This document shows positions 1-7,089 of a DNA stretch of 43,563 nucleotides, in pieces. The stretch covers positions 1 to 43,563 of IMG/VR virus record IMGVR_UViG_3300043410_000352. One strand, 5' to 3'. This stretch comes from a virus. Both the position numbers and the translations under genes were made by a program. The number at the start of each line of letters is the position of its first letter. The stretch's first letter is position 1. The notes beneath the pieces are model-generated. The model did not search any database and was not told the origin of the DNA. It worked only from the letters and a program-made list of their open reading frames with translations.

Positions 1-1892
1 GTGCTATCTCTGGCGTCAAGGCTCCCAAGGCGCTCAAGGGTGGAACCGATACTGTCGGTGACTTCTTTGAGAACGTTGTAAGGAACACGCAATCTGCCAT
101 CGAAGCTGGCATGAAGAACATTGCCGCTGAGAGAGCCATCCAGAATGAGGTTTATCTGGGTGATGCGGTTGAATCTTTGGATCCCAAAGGTCAGCCCAAG
201 CGTCCTTCCTCTGCGACCAACGTAGTAACTGTTCTGCGTAATGGGGAAACCCATTACTACGAATGTGTGGATGCTTTGTTTGTCGAAGCCATGAAGGGTT
301 TAAACATGGCAGAGATCCCTGGTCTGCAGCTCTTTGCAGCCCCGGCGAACCTGCTCCGCTCCTTTGTGACCAAGACGCCTGACTTCATTCTGGCTAACTT
401 ACTGCGTGACTCTATGGCTGCGTGGGTGACCAGTGGGGCTAACATCACCCCGGTCATCGACACTGCAAAAGGCTTTGCCACAGCACTGGCTGGTAAGGAT
501 AAAGACCTGCAGACCCTGCTCAAGGCTGGTTTGATCGGTGGTCAGGAGTTCTCTGGTAAGGTACGTGAAAGCGGCAAGACCCTGGAGAAACAACTCAGGA
601 AGACTGCCGGGGCAAAGACAACCAAGGAAAAGGCGCTCCGTCCGTTTACATCGGTATGGGAGGCTCTGGAGAAGGGGTCCGCTGCGTCCGACGCTGCCAC
701 CAGGCTTGCCGTTTACAAGGATGCCTATGCCCAGACTGGCAACGAAGCTGAGGCTTTGATGCGTGCCATGGAGATTATGAACTTCCAGCGCAAGGGTAGT
801 TCTGCTCTGATCCGTATCCTGACCGCAGTAACCCCGTTCTTGAACGCCCGGATCCAGGGTCTGGATGTTCTGTACCGCGCAGGCATCAAACCGTTCATTA
901 ACCAGGATGACCGCACTGCCTACGACCAAGCAGTTGCCAAGGCGTTCATCAAGCGGGGTATGTCTCTAATGGGCCTGTCTGGTTTGTACTACGCCCTCAT
1001 GCATGACGATGAGGATTACCTGGCGCAGGAAGAGGAAACCCGGGATAACAACTGGCTGATCCCTTCTTTGGGCGTAAAGATCCCCATCCCATTTGAAGTG
1101 GGTGTGATCTTTAAGGTCATGCCTGAGCGTATTTTGGCATACATCATGGGCAATGACACAGGGGAACAACTCCTGGCGTCTGTCCAGCGTAACCTGTATA
1201 GCACGTTCGGTGTCCAACTTCCCCAGGCTGTGCTTCCCATGATTGAGGTGGCAACCAACTATTCATTCTTCACAGGCCGTCCGATCATCGGGCAGGGTAT
1301 GGAAGATGTGGACAAGAAGTTCCAGGTCGATCCAGGTACATCCAAGTTCGCAGAAATGCTGGGCCAGATCACCTCGTTTAAAACTGAGACCGGTAAGTCC
1401 GTTGGCCTGTCGCCCATCCAGATCGATCACCTGATCAAGGGCTACACCGGAACGCTGGGAACCTACGCAGTAGACGCCATGGACACGGTCATCGGTTTAA
1501 ACAGCGAGATCCCCAAGCCGTCCAAACGGTTTGAGCAGATGCCGTTTATCCGTCGCTTTGCCTTGGATCCTGAAGCCCGGGGGAATGTCACTGCCTACTA
1601 CGAACTGAAGAACGCAGTGGATCAAGCAGTCAGGACATCAAACCTGCTGGAGCGTACTGGGAACGTGGAAGATCTGGCTGAGTACAAAGCTGACAACATG
1701 CCGCTGCTGGCCAGCAAAGACTATGTAAACGCTCTGTACAGGGATCTGAAGAAGTTCAATGACATGAAGCGTCAGATCCGCTCGTCAACCATGGATGCGG
1801 ATGACAAGCGGGATATCCTTCTATCCATCGGGCAGTCTGAAGCCGCCTTGGTCTCCCAGATCAGGGAGTACCGGAAGATGATTGCACAGTAA
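1..1892 (+). CDS. C-terminal part of a large internal-virion/polyvalent protein (LPD38-like)
   Basis: The frame is open from base 3 without a stop, so the gene begins outside the window; the ATG at 111 is only an internal methionine. About 630 residues are visible. The block around window residues 255-300 (MEIMNFQRKGSS, then TPFLNARIQGLDVLYRAG) resembles what I know as large polyvalent protein-associated domain 38, found in very long phage proteins that are packaged or injected with DNA. The rest is mostly predicted helix. Its end overlaps a convergent leftward gene by 32 bp. The structural orientation matches the genes at the right end, which suggests a circular map. Family name from memory; injection role inferred. 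Confidence 0.6.
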   Translation, partial: AISGVKAPKALKGGTDTVGDFFENVVRNTQSAIEAGMKNIAAERAIQNEVYLGDAVESLDPKGQPKRPSSATNVVTVLRNGETHYYECVDALFVEAMKGLNMAEIPGLQLFAAPANLLRSFVTKTPDFILANLLRDSMAAWVTSGANITPVIDTAKGFATALAGKDKDLQTLLKAGLIGGQEFSGKVRESGKTLEKQLRKTAGAKTTKEKALRPFTSVWEALEKGSAASDAATRLAVYKDAYAQTGNEAEALMRAMEIMNFQRKGSSALIRILTAVTPFLNARIQGLDVLYRAGIKPFINQDDRTAYDQAVAKAFIKRGMSLMGLSGLYYALMHDDEDYLAQEEETRDNNWLIPSLGVKIPIPFEVGVIFKVMPERILAYIMGNDTGEQLLASVQRNLYSTFGVQLPQAVLPMIEVATNYSFFTGRPIIGQGMEDVDKKFQVDPGTSKFAEMLGQITSFKTETGKSVGLSPIQIDHLIKGYTGTLGTYAVDAMDTVIGLNSEIPKPSKRFEQMPFIRRFALDPEARGNVTAYYELKNAVDQAVRTSNLLERTGNVEDLAEYKADNMPLLASKDYVNALYRDLKKFNDMKRQIRSSTMDADDKRDILLSIGQSEAALVSQIREYRKMIAQ

Positions 1893-2166
1893 TGTAGCCG
1901 TTCTCAAACAGCCAGCCGATAGTGTTTCGGTGGGCTGTTTCCCAGCGCTCCCTTCTCTCTTCCTTACTCCATTCTGACCCCTGGTCTAGTTTGGAATGGC
2001 AGGTGTAACAGAGAGCCGCTATCCGGTAGTCATGGGCTTTGATGCCCATGCCTTTCCCATCTCGTTGTTGGTTTGAATGCGCAGCAACGACAGTGTCATC
2101 GTTTAAACCGCAGATCTGACAGGGTGACTGCCGGACGATCTCAAGAAGCGTCTTGTTCCGGTACAT
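1861..2166 (-). CDS. YbcO/DUF1364-like HNH-type nuclease
   Basis: 101 residues. Paired cysteines (CQIC near the N-terminus and CYTCH in the middle), an AAHSNQ segment and an SKLDQG motif match the DUF1364/YbcO family of small prophage nucleases. The ATG at 2166 is preceded by AGGA at 6 nt; a longer reading would need a TTG. It is the last gene of the leftward operon, overlaps the upstream zinc-ribbon gene by 26 bp and runs convergently into the large virion gene. Enzyme activity is inferred from family membership. Confidence 0.7.
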   Translation of the reverse strand: MYRNKTLLEIVRQSPCQICGLNDDTVVAAHSNQQRDGKGMGIKAHDYRIAALCYTCHSKLDQGSEWSKEERRERWETAHRNTIGWLFENGYITVQSSSGTP

Positions 2167-2317
2167 TCTTTTTCCTAGACTTGACCAGCCTGACAAAGGT
2201 CTCCTCAGTCACAAACTTGTGGCCTTCAAAGCATTCCCGTACCCGGGTGATCTTGGTGGGGCTAGGCTTTGTCTGAAGAACATCTGTGAACCTCGTCTTG
2301 CAGACAGGGCATTTCAT
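2141..2317 (-). CDS. 58-aa NrdR-like zinc-ribbon protein
   Basis: Small gene starting MKCPVC, followed by a basic stretch, then RVRECFEGHKFVTEE. The C-x2-C / C-x3-H spacing and the flanking residues resemble the N-terminal zinc ribbon of the NrdR repressor, without its ATP-cone. The start overlaps the upstream stop as ATGA, and the end overlaps the YbcO-like gene. A role as a small DNA-binding or transcription regulator is inferred from the ribbon only. Confidence 0.7.
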   Translation of the reverse strand: MKCPVCKTRFTDVLQTKPSPTKITRVRECFEGHKFVTEETFVRLVKSRKKNVPEQDAS

Positions 2318-2544
2318 TCATGACCCCTTGCTCGGATGGCCTCACGACAGTCATAAGCAGTCTTGTCTTCCTGCCACAAGTCGTCACACACCTTCGCACA
2401 CGCCTCACGCTCTGCGGCGGCGACAAGGGCGGCAAAGTGTTCAAGTTCTTTGTAAATCGGATATGGTCCAGCCAACGGGCCAAAAGTTTCACTGATGTTG
2501 AAATCAGCCTCCCTCGCCAGTCGAATAATGTCATCTCTGTTCAT
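2314..2544 (-). CDS. cassette-like paralogue 1 (MNRDDII...AIRARG family)
   Basis: 76 residues. It starts MNRDDIIRLAREA, has a middle EREACAKVCD block and ends AIRARGHE. The same start, middle and end recur in the genes at 2541-2810 and 3407-3688 with different interiors. The start follows AAGGGG and overlaps the upstream stop as ATGA. I know similar EREACAKVC proteins from Burkholderiales phages but not their function. Confidence 0.75.
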   Translation of the reverse strand: MNRDDIIRLAREADFNISETFGPLAGPYPIYKELEHFAALVAAAEREACAKVCDDLWQEDKTAYDCREAIRARGHE

Positions 2545-2810
2545 GCTTGTCCCCTTGCTCGGATGGCGTTGGCGCAATGCTCTGTACCGCGACACCATTC
2601 TGGAGTTTCTGCTGAATAGCCCCAGGGATGACGAATCTCATCGCACACCTTCGCACACGCCTCACGCTCTGCGGCTTGGGCCATGTGGAAGAAGCGTTCC
2701 AGCATATCGAATGGCGGATGTTGAGCAATGTATCCCCCGTTATCGCAATAACGAACAATTTGATACAGCCCCGCCTCCCGCGCCATGCGGATGATGTCAT
2801 CTCGGTTCAT
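2541..2810 (-). CDS. cassette-like paralogue 2
   Basis: 89 residues with the N-terminal block MNRDDIIRMAREAG, the middle EREACAKVCDE and the end CANAIRARGQA. Between these lies a unique segment. Both junctions are ATGA overlaps. The DNA coding for its tail (GCCATCCGAGCAAGGGG on the minus strand) also provides the ribosome-binding site for the next gene, so tail, SD and next start move as one block. Function unknown. Confidence 0.75.
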   Translation of the reverse strand: MNRDDIIRMAREAGLYQIVRYCDNGGYIAQHPPFDMLERFFHMAQAAEREACAKVCDEIRHPWGYSAETPEWCRGTEHCANAIRARGQA

Positions 2811-2989
2811 TTTTTATCCTTGTGTTTATCCAGATACCATTTCCACTTGCGCTGTTTGGCAATGCGAAACAGTTCATATTTGACATAGTCTTCAACGGGT
2901 ATCCCAAACTTCTTGACCATCATGCATTCTGTGACAGACAGAATTATCTTGCCGACTTTGTCTTGCCCCCTCACCTTTCTTACTTGCAT
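2807..2989 (-). CDS. small basic hypothetical protein
   Basis: 60 residues starting MQVRKVRGQDKVG and ending in a lysine-rich tail. The start chosen at 2989 has AAGGAAAAG about 5 nt upstream; a longer open frame exists but would cover two neighbouring genes. It overlaps the upstream gene by 10 bp and the downstream gene as ATGA. No domain recognised; the charge suggests nucleic acid contact at most. Confidence 0.65.
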   Translation of the reverse strand: MQVRKVRGQDKVGKIILSVTECMMVKKFGIPVEDYVKYELFRIAKQRKWKWYLDKHKDKK

Positions 2990-3183
2990 GAGTTCTTTTC
3001 CTTTAGCCGTTGTTCTGCCCACAAAGCGCCAGCCTTGAAGATGTAGTAGTCGGCAGACAGGTTGGCCTCCCTGTTCAGCTCGTACTCGTTCAATCCAATC
3101 CAACCAGGAGTACCGTTTAAACGCCCAAGGCTGCGGACGTAGTTCCATAGAGCTTCCATGCCCCGGTTGATATCCTTGGTCAT
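2980..3183 (-). CDS. hypothetical protein
   Basis: 67 residues, start MTKDINRGMEAL. The ATG at 3183 is coupled to the upstream stop as ATGA, which decides between two nearby methionines. The middle contains a tryptophan/tyrosine-rich segment and the C-terminus is lysine-rich. No family recognised. Confidence 0.65.
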   Translation of the reverse strand: MTKDINRGMEALWNYVRSLGRLNGTPGWIGLNEYELNREANLSADYYIFKAGALWAEQRLKEKNSCK

Positions 3184-3410
3184 TCCCATGCCTTTCTGAT
3201 TCCATCTGATACGCCCATAGCCTTGGCAAACGACATGGTGTCGTGGGCATCGGCTATCTCTCTTGCTTGGTGTTTGTACATAGCCCATAGCATCATGCAG
3301 TACCAATGCGACTGTTCCTGTCCGTTCTCAAGACATTCAATCGCCCTGCCCATGTAGTGCGCTTGGTTTGATAACGCCCAGTAGTAGCGGCTCAGTTCGT
3401 ATTGGGTCAT
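3180..3410 (-). CDS. hypothetical protein
   Basis: 76 residues, rich in aromatic residues and histidine in its first two thirds, predicted mostly helical. The start at 3410 sits after GGGGAC supplied by the tail of paralogue 3, and overlaps that gene's stop as ATGA. No family recognised; it is placed here by the unbroken chain of coupled starts. Confidence 0.65.
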   Translation of the reverse strand: MTQYELSRYYWALSNQAHYMGRAIECLENGQEQSHWYCMMLWAMYKHQAREIADAHDTMSFAKAMGVSDGIRKAWE

Positions 3411-3688
3411 GCTTGTCCCCTTGCTCGGATGGCGTCATAGAGATCGGCTAAAGCATGAAGCCTGACATAAACCATGCGACCGAATTCGAGTTCATCACGG
3501 ACAGGCTCTCTAAATTTGCTTTCAGTCCAATCAATGACCCCCTGCGCGGCATCCAAAATTGGTTGAAATTTCTCACGCTCTGCGGCGGCGACAAGGGCGG
3601 CGAACTCCTCGGTAGCTTTGCGCCATTCCTCATGCTGTATCGGATAGCCGACTTGCCGCGCCATGCGGCTGATGTCATCTCGGTTCAT
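3407..3688 (-). CDS. cassette-like paralogue 3
   Basis: 93 residues. It begins MNRDDISRMARQ and ends DAIRARGQA, and shares an EEFAALVAAAEREK segment with paralogue 1. The stretch after the shared segment is unique (DAAQGVIDWTESKF). ATGA overlaps at both ends. Together with paralogues 1 and 2 it shows fixed ends around a variable interior. Function unknown. Confidence 0.75.
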   Translation of the reverse strand: MNRDDISRMARQVGYPIQHEEWRKATEEFAALVAAAEREKFQPILDAAQGVIDWTESKFREPVRDELEFGRMVYVRLHALADLYDAIRARGQA

Positions 3689-3927
3689 TCTTTTTCCTTC
3701 AGTTCTTTCTTTAAACTGCGGTTCTCATTCATCAAGTGCTGGAGCATTGTTGTGTGTTCTTTGTGACGGGCCTCCATGATCTTGATCAGTTTCTCAAATC
3801 GGCTGGCCCAGGTCATCATATCTAAGCGCAGTCTATCCCCTTCATACCAGACGTACTCATCGGTAATGCCCTCGGAGACAAGGCTATCTTTTATCTCAAA
3901 CTGTTTGATATCGTCTTCAATGCTCAT
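3685..3927 (-). CDS. small coiled-coil hypothetical protein
   Basis: 80 residues. An acidic N-terminal half (MSIEDDIKQFEI) is followed by a heptad-like segment from about residue 42 and a K/E-rich end, suggesting a coiled coil. Coupled by ATGA to both neighbours. No known family. Confidence 0.65.
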   Translation of the reverse strand: MSIEDDIKQFEIKDSLVSEGITDEYVWYEGDRLRLDMMTWASRFEKLIKIMEARHKEHTTMLQHLMNENRSLKKELKEKE

Positions 3928-4643
3928 GTGTTCTTCTCCTTCAAGGCTTGCTCGATGGCTTTAGCAAAGTCAATCCAGTCGGCAGACATACAACCGCAAG
4001 CTACAGCTATATTCATTTTTTCCGCATCCGTCAGCCCAACCCATTCACGCTGTGGTTGTGGGGTGATACGAGGACACTTTAAGCATTTGCCTCCGGGCCA
4101 ACTGCCACAAATACAAGGCCCAACAACATCGCCATCGGGATACGCCACCGGCTCCTGCTTCTCAGCCTGCTGTGGTTGTGGGGTGGTGTACGTCTTGAGC
4201 CTTGCAATAACATCACTACCGGTGTGACCGTCAAACTCAAACAAAGCACGTTCCGTTTCTGGAATAGCAAATAAGTCCCAATCCTTTGCTTCGTAATGAT
4301 TGCTGATTTGTCCATTAGGTAAGACTGCCACAACAATGAACCAACCGCCTCCAAAACATAGTTCGCCATCATGATGACGCCATGATTTGTGAACTGAGCA
4401 TTTACCTCCCGCCGCCCATTCATTGAATAGTGCAACGTTGTATGCTTTACGGAACTCGTACAGTTCGTTGAAGGTGTGGTATCCGTCCGATGTATTGCCA
4501 TCAATCTTTATCGGCTCTTGCTTCTCTGCTTCTGCGATGGCTTGGCGTAGGGCGGCTGCCGCTTTGGGGCCTCGTTCTGTATCAACAAGCCCTTGCAGGT
4601 AGTTCAAAGCCTCCAGCGCCTGTTTCATTGCTTCAATAGTCAT
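3924..4643 (-). CDS. modular hypothetical protein (EAMKQALEAL / FDGHTGSDV type)
   Basis: 239 residues built from recognisable modules: an N-terminal MTIEAMKQALEAL block; a central domain with YHTFNELYEFRKAYNVALFN, CFGGGWFIVV and FDGHTGSDVIARL, a pattern I have seen in many phage hypothetical proteins; two AEKQEP linkers; and a cysteine-bearing C-terminal part. The repeated AEKQEP and TPQPQ linkers look like joints between swapped segments. ATGA overlaps on both sides. Function unknown. Confidence 0.7.
   Translation of the reverse strand: MTIEAMKQALEALNYLQGLVDTERGPKAAAALRQAIAEAEKQEPIKIDGNTSDGYHTFNELYEFRKAYNVALFNEWAAGGKCSVHKSWRHHDGELCFGGGWFIVVAVLPNGQISNHYEAKDWDLFAIPETERALFEFDGHTGSDVIARLKTYTTPQPQQAEKQEPVAYPDGDVVGPCICGSWPGGKCLKCPRITPQPQREWVGLTDAEKMNIAVACGCMSADWIDFAKAIEQALKEKNT
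4611..4634. repeat. 24-bp direct repeat at gene starts (copy 2 at 4844-4867)
   Basis: The 24 bp beginning CTCCAGCGCCTGTTTCATTG at 4611-4634 recur without change at 4844-4867. Both copies code for the EAMKQALE block just after the start codon of a leftward gene, although the proteins differ completely after it. This suggests that a start region was copied or exchanged between neighbours. Confidence 0.85.
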
Positions 4644-4873
4644 AGGTATTTCCCCATCTGATTCAGACTTGTTTTGTAAGCCTTCGCCATGACCGCCGCC
4701 TTTGAAAGCGTAGGCATTATTTTGTCGTTTTCAACGTCCGACAAATACGACTTTGCACAACCGATTTTTTCTGACATCTTCTCCAATGACATATTGGTCT
4801 GACACAGCCGTAAACCGCGCAAGTATTCTCCAAGCGTTACCTTCTCCAGCGCCTGTTTCATTGCTTCTATCAT
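4640..4873 (-). CDS. XRE/Cro-type helix-turn-helix regulator
   Basis: 77 residues. After a short MIEAMKQALE lead shared with the next gene comes a classical HTH_3 fold: LGEYLRGLRL, then MSLEKMSEKIGCAKSYLSDVE with the turn at IGCAKS, then a PTLSKAAVMAKAY helix. DNA-binding repressor or activator by family. The N-terminal lead lies outside the usual HTH domain and appears acquired from the neighbour. ATGA overlaps at both ends; operator site not identified. Confidence 0.75.
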   Translation of the reverse strand: MIEAMKQALEKVTLGEYLRGLRLCQTNMSLEKMSEKIGCAKSYLSDVENDKIMPTLSKAAVMAKAYKTSLNQMGKYL

Positions 4874-5088
4874 CGCTTCATCCCCCTGATGTAGATGGCA
4901 AAGCTGCTGGTGGTGTCAGGCCCAAAGGCTCCCCGGAACCTCTCCACGGCCCGGGCTATCTCATCAATGGTGTCGTTCCTGACCTTGGTGGTGTATGGAT
5001 CTACATCCAACTTATTTGCAATCTGCCGCTTGCGCCAGCCCTGTGCCTTCTCAATGCAGTCGAATGCCTCGTCTTCATCTGACTTCAT
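4870..5088 (-). CDS. hypothetical protein
   Basis: 72 residues, acidic start (MKSDEDEAFDCIEKAQGW) followed by a mixed basic region that could form a small helical DNA-binding unit (QIANKLDVDPYTTKVRNDTI). It overlaps the upstream ribbon-helix-helix-like gene by 14 bp. No family recognised with confidence. Confidence 0.6.
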   Translation of the reverse strand: MKSDEDEAFDCIEKAQGWRKRQIANKLDVDPYTTKVRNDTIDEIARAVERFRGAFGPDTTSSFAIYIRGMKR

Positions 5089-5248
5089 ATTTCCTCCATT
5101 CGGTCTTTGGTTGTGGGCCGTTCTTCCGGTAGAAGTTGATCAGGTAGTCTACAAGCTGGTTGTAGCTGTAATCAATGCCATGCTCCTCTTGCAGTTGTCT
5201 TTTGATTGCTTCGATGTTGCCGCTGATGGTTAGGGTTATCCGCTTCAT
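5075..5248 (-). CDS. ribbon-helix-helix-like protein
   Basis: 57 residues. A short N-terminal strand (MKRITLTISGN) is followed by two helices (EAIKRQLQEEHG and YNQLVDYLINFYRK), the layout of Arc/MetJ-type regulators. The start at 5248 overlaps the upstream stop as ATGA with AGAGGA upstream. Regulator role inferred from the predicted fold only. Confidence 0.6.
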   Translation of the reverse strand: MKRITLTISGNIEAIKRQLQEEHGIDYSYNQLVDYLINFYRKNGPQPKTEWRKYEVR

Positions 5249-5568
5249 AGTGCTGATCCTCTCTTGGCGCAAGGCCAAACAGCCTTGAGCACCTTCATAA
5301 TGGTGATGTCTGCCGCTATGTGGCGCTCTGCCGGGATGTTGTCCAGGTAGTTCAGGATCATGTCCTTGATCTGACCAGCCGTTGCGTTGGATGGCGCACA
5401 GTACAGCGTCCCCGCCCCAAAGTCATATACCCCCAGGATGTATCCCATGCCCAGACCACGGCTAAAGGCGTCAGACTCCTTGAGGTTGCTCAAGAGTTTG
5501 TTTCCGTCCAAGAACTGGGCATTGGCTGTGCCCGCCAAGAGCATTGCCAAGATGATGACTCGTTTCAT
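5245..5568 (-). CDS. exported Rap1a/Tai-like protein
   Basis: 107 residues. The first 18 (MKRVIILAMLLAGTANA) form a clear signal peptide with an A-N-A|Q cleavage site, so export to the periplasm is expected. The mature part has FSRGLGMGYILGVYD, a YC-AP pair, a YLDNIPAERH segment and a terminal VWPC, which match my memory of the Rap1a/Tai family of immunity proteins that bind type VI secretion amidases. The two cysteines could form a disulfide. Coupled by ATGA on both sides. Family assignment moderately sure; phage role unknown. Confidence 0.6.
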   Translation of the reverse strand: MKRVIILAMLLAGTANAQFLDGNKLLSNLKESDAFSRGLGMGYILGVYDFGAGTLYCAPSNATAGQIKDMILNYLDNIPAERHIAADITIMKVLKAVWPCAKRGSAL

Positions 5569-6077
5569 TTGATAGCCCTCAAAACAAAGATAAATGTCTC
5601 GTCGCCCTCGTCCACAAACGACGGCTCAAAGTTCGCTGTGTAAATGTTCCTGAAGTCAGACATGGATGTCTTGCCCACCTGATCTGCGTAGGCTTGCTGG
5701 CTCAGGAATACTAGGTTCTCTTTCACCAGAATCCGGGTATGACTCGGATCACCCAATGCCCAGATGGAGTTCTTGCTAGGACATGTAGCCAGCAAGTGAC
5801 CACCCGGCTTGAGCACCCGCCAGAAGTCGCTGAACTGTTTAAAGAAGAACTTATAGTCACCCTGGGATCCGGTGTGTTCCAGCACCTCGTATGCATGGAT
5901 CTCATCAAAGGTGTTGTCCGGGAATGGTAAGTTCCCCTGCATCAGATCCCATACAACGTTAGGCTTGTGGTCTGCGTTGTAGTCCAGGGTGGTTAAGTCT
6001 GACCAGTCCTTAGATCCATCGCAGGTCAATCGCTTGTCCCATTTGGATCCGCATCCGATCAAGAGTTCTTTCTTCAT
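5565..6077 (-). CDS. class I SAM-dependent methyltransferase
   Basis: 170 residues. Motif I is LLIGCGSKWDK at the N-terminus, an acidic LDYNAD follows, then FDEIHAYEVLEHTG and VLKPGGHLLATCPS, all typical of Methyltransf_11-type enzymes. The substrate cannot be read from sequence; the family acts on small molecules, proteins, sugars or nucleic acids. No N6-adenine or C5-cytosine DNA methylase motif (DPPY, PCQ) is seen. Its start overlaps the stop of a 30-aa ORF as ATGA. Confidence 0.75.
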   Translation of the reverse strand: MKKELLIGCGSKWDKRLTCDGSKDWSDLTTLDYNADHKPNVVWDLMQGNLPFPDNTFDEIHAYEVLEHTGSQGDYKFFFKQFSDFWRVLKPGGHLLATCPSKNSIWALGDPSHTRILVKENLVFLSQQAYADQVGKTSMSDFRNIYTANFEPSFVDEGDETFIFVLRAIK

Positions 6078-6166
6078 AACGGGGCATCCTCTGCGTCAGA
6101 TGGGTACTTCGGCCCCCGGGGTTCTTTGTACGGGGGCAGGGGGAATTGAGGGAAAGGCCAAGTCAT
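6074..6166 (-). CDS. 30-aa proline-rich microprotein
   Basis: Open frame of 30 codons, start MTWPFPQFPLPPYKEP, with about nine prolines. Its ATG overlaps the upstream stop as ATGA and its stop overlaps the methyltransferase start as ATGA, so it exactly bridges two genes in the chain. The proline-aromatic composition suggests an extended peptide that binds another protein. No known family. Confidence 0.6.
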   Translation of the reverse strand: MTWPFPQFPLPPYKEPRGPKYPSDAEDAPL

Positions 6167-6615
6167 TTGCGCCTCACTCTTATCTTTGCCGCACCCTTTG
6201 TGACATTCCAATCGGTTGCGGAGTTGCGTTCAATTCTTTTGGTTCTTGCAAGTTCGTTTACTATTTTGTTTCGTCGGTTCTTTGCCCGTTCATTTGCCAA
6301 GTCCCTGTCTGCGTTTGTGCGGTATTCAGCTTTCTCCGTGTTGTATTTGGACTTTTGCAATTTGCGTAGCAAAGCAAGATCTTTTTCAGGTTCTTGATCC
6401 CACAGCCTGTCGTTTATCTTGGGAAGGTGGTATGCGGTAAACACCCGGACTCCTACTCGCCAGGGGATGTTTTCAAGTGGAACTCGCAACAGTTCGCACT
6501 CGTCAACCCGCTTCCCGGTTAGTGAGAGAAACATGCTCATGGCATCCAGCAAACTTAACTGCCGCCGCCATGATCGGATGAGACATGCGTCCCAGTACTC
6601 CTGTAGCGTGTTCAT
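6163..6615 (-). CDS. conserved phage hypothetical protein
   Basis: 150 residues. It contains an EYWDACLIRSWRR start, a LPKINDRLWDQEPEKDLALL centre and a very basic TNADRDLANERAKNRRNKIV end. I recall this central motif from other betaproteobacterial phages without a function. GGGAG lies upstream of the ATG. It is followed by the proline-rich microprotein through an ATGA overlap. Basic C-terminus suggests nucleic-acid binding (inference). Confidence 0.65.
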   Translation of the reverse strand: MNTLQEYWDACLIRSWRRQLSLLDAMSMFLSLTGKRVDECELLRVPLENIPWRVGVRVFTAYHLPKINDRLWDQEPEKDLALLRKLQKSKYNTEKAEYRTNADRDLANERAKNRRNKIVNELARTKRIERNSATDWNVTKGAAKIRVRRK

Positions 6616-6746
6616 TCTGCTTTCTCCCCAAGTTCAGTGACCATTTGGATCACCTCTTCCAAAAGATCATGGGCGGCATCCCAGTACCCAAAGCTCATCA
6701 AACCCTGGGCCTTTTTGATCTCTTCGATGATTTCTTCTGCACTCAT
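6612..6746 (-). CDS. 44-aa hypothetical protein
   Basis: Open frame of 44 codons, start MSAEEIIEEIKKAQGLM, acidic and predicted as two helices. The stop overlaps the next gene's ATG as ATGA. Upstream gene ends 2 nt away. Support comes from the coupling and the amphipathic composition; no family known. Confidence 0.6.
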   Translation of the reverse strand: MSAEEIIEEIKKAQGLMSFGYWDAAHDLLEEVIQMVTELGEKAE

Positions 6747-6748
6747 GT

Positions 6749-6943
6749 TTAAACCCTCTTGAAGTCCAACATCGCCCTTGCAGTGATCTCGTCGATCCTG
6801 CTGATGATGTCGCCCTTGGTTGATCTGCCACTGTCCAACACCTCCCGGATAGACAGGATGGCCTTAACCGCAGTCTCACCGCACAGGGCAAACCGCAGTT
6901 TCTCCTCGTCTTCCGGGTAGTTGTACTCAATGACGGCTTTCAC
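6749..6943 (-). CDS. hypothetical protein with GTG start
   Basis: 64 residues. I chose GTG at 6943 because it overlaps the upstream stop as GTGA and has AAGGAACAG upstream; a longer frame would hide most of the gene before it. The protein is mixed in charge with one central cysteine and ends DEITARAMLDFKRV. No family recognised. Confidence 0.6.
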   Translation of the reverse strand: MKAVIEYNYPEDEEKLRFALCGETAVKAILSIREVLDSGRSTKGDIISRIDEITARAMLDFKRV

Positions 6944-7089
6944 TTCTGTTCCTTGTGTACAGGGGGCACCCATCCAAAGCGCTTCCAAGTCTCTTGGACA
7001 TTGGTCTTAGCCTGGGGCACATACTTGAAGTCAGGATCCGTCACTCGTTGAGTCGGAACCGCTATCTTTGGTTTTTGCTCCGTAGTCAT
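6940..7089 (-). CDS. small conserved phage protein (FKYVPQAKTNV...RFGWVPP)
   Basis: 49 residues. The motif FKYVPQAKTNVQETWKRFGW recalls a short protein often found near phage recombination genes; its function is not known to me. The ATG at 7089 has GAGG at 6-7 nt. It overlaps the upstream zinc-finger gene by about 59 bp, unusually long for this operon. Confidence 0.6.
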   Translation of the reverse strand: MTTEQKPKIAVPTQRVTDPDFKYVPQAKTNVQETWKRFGWVPPVHKEQK

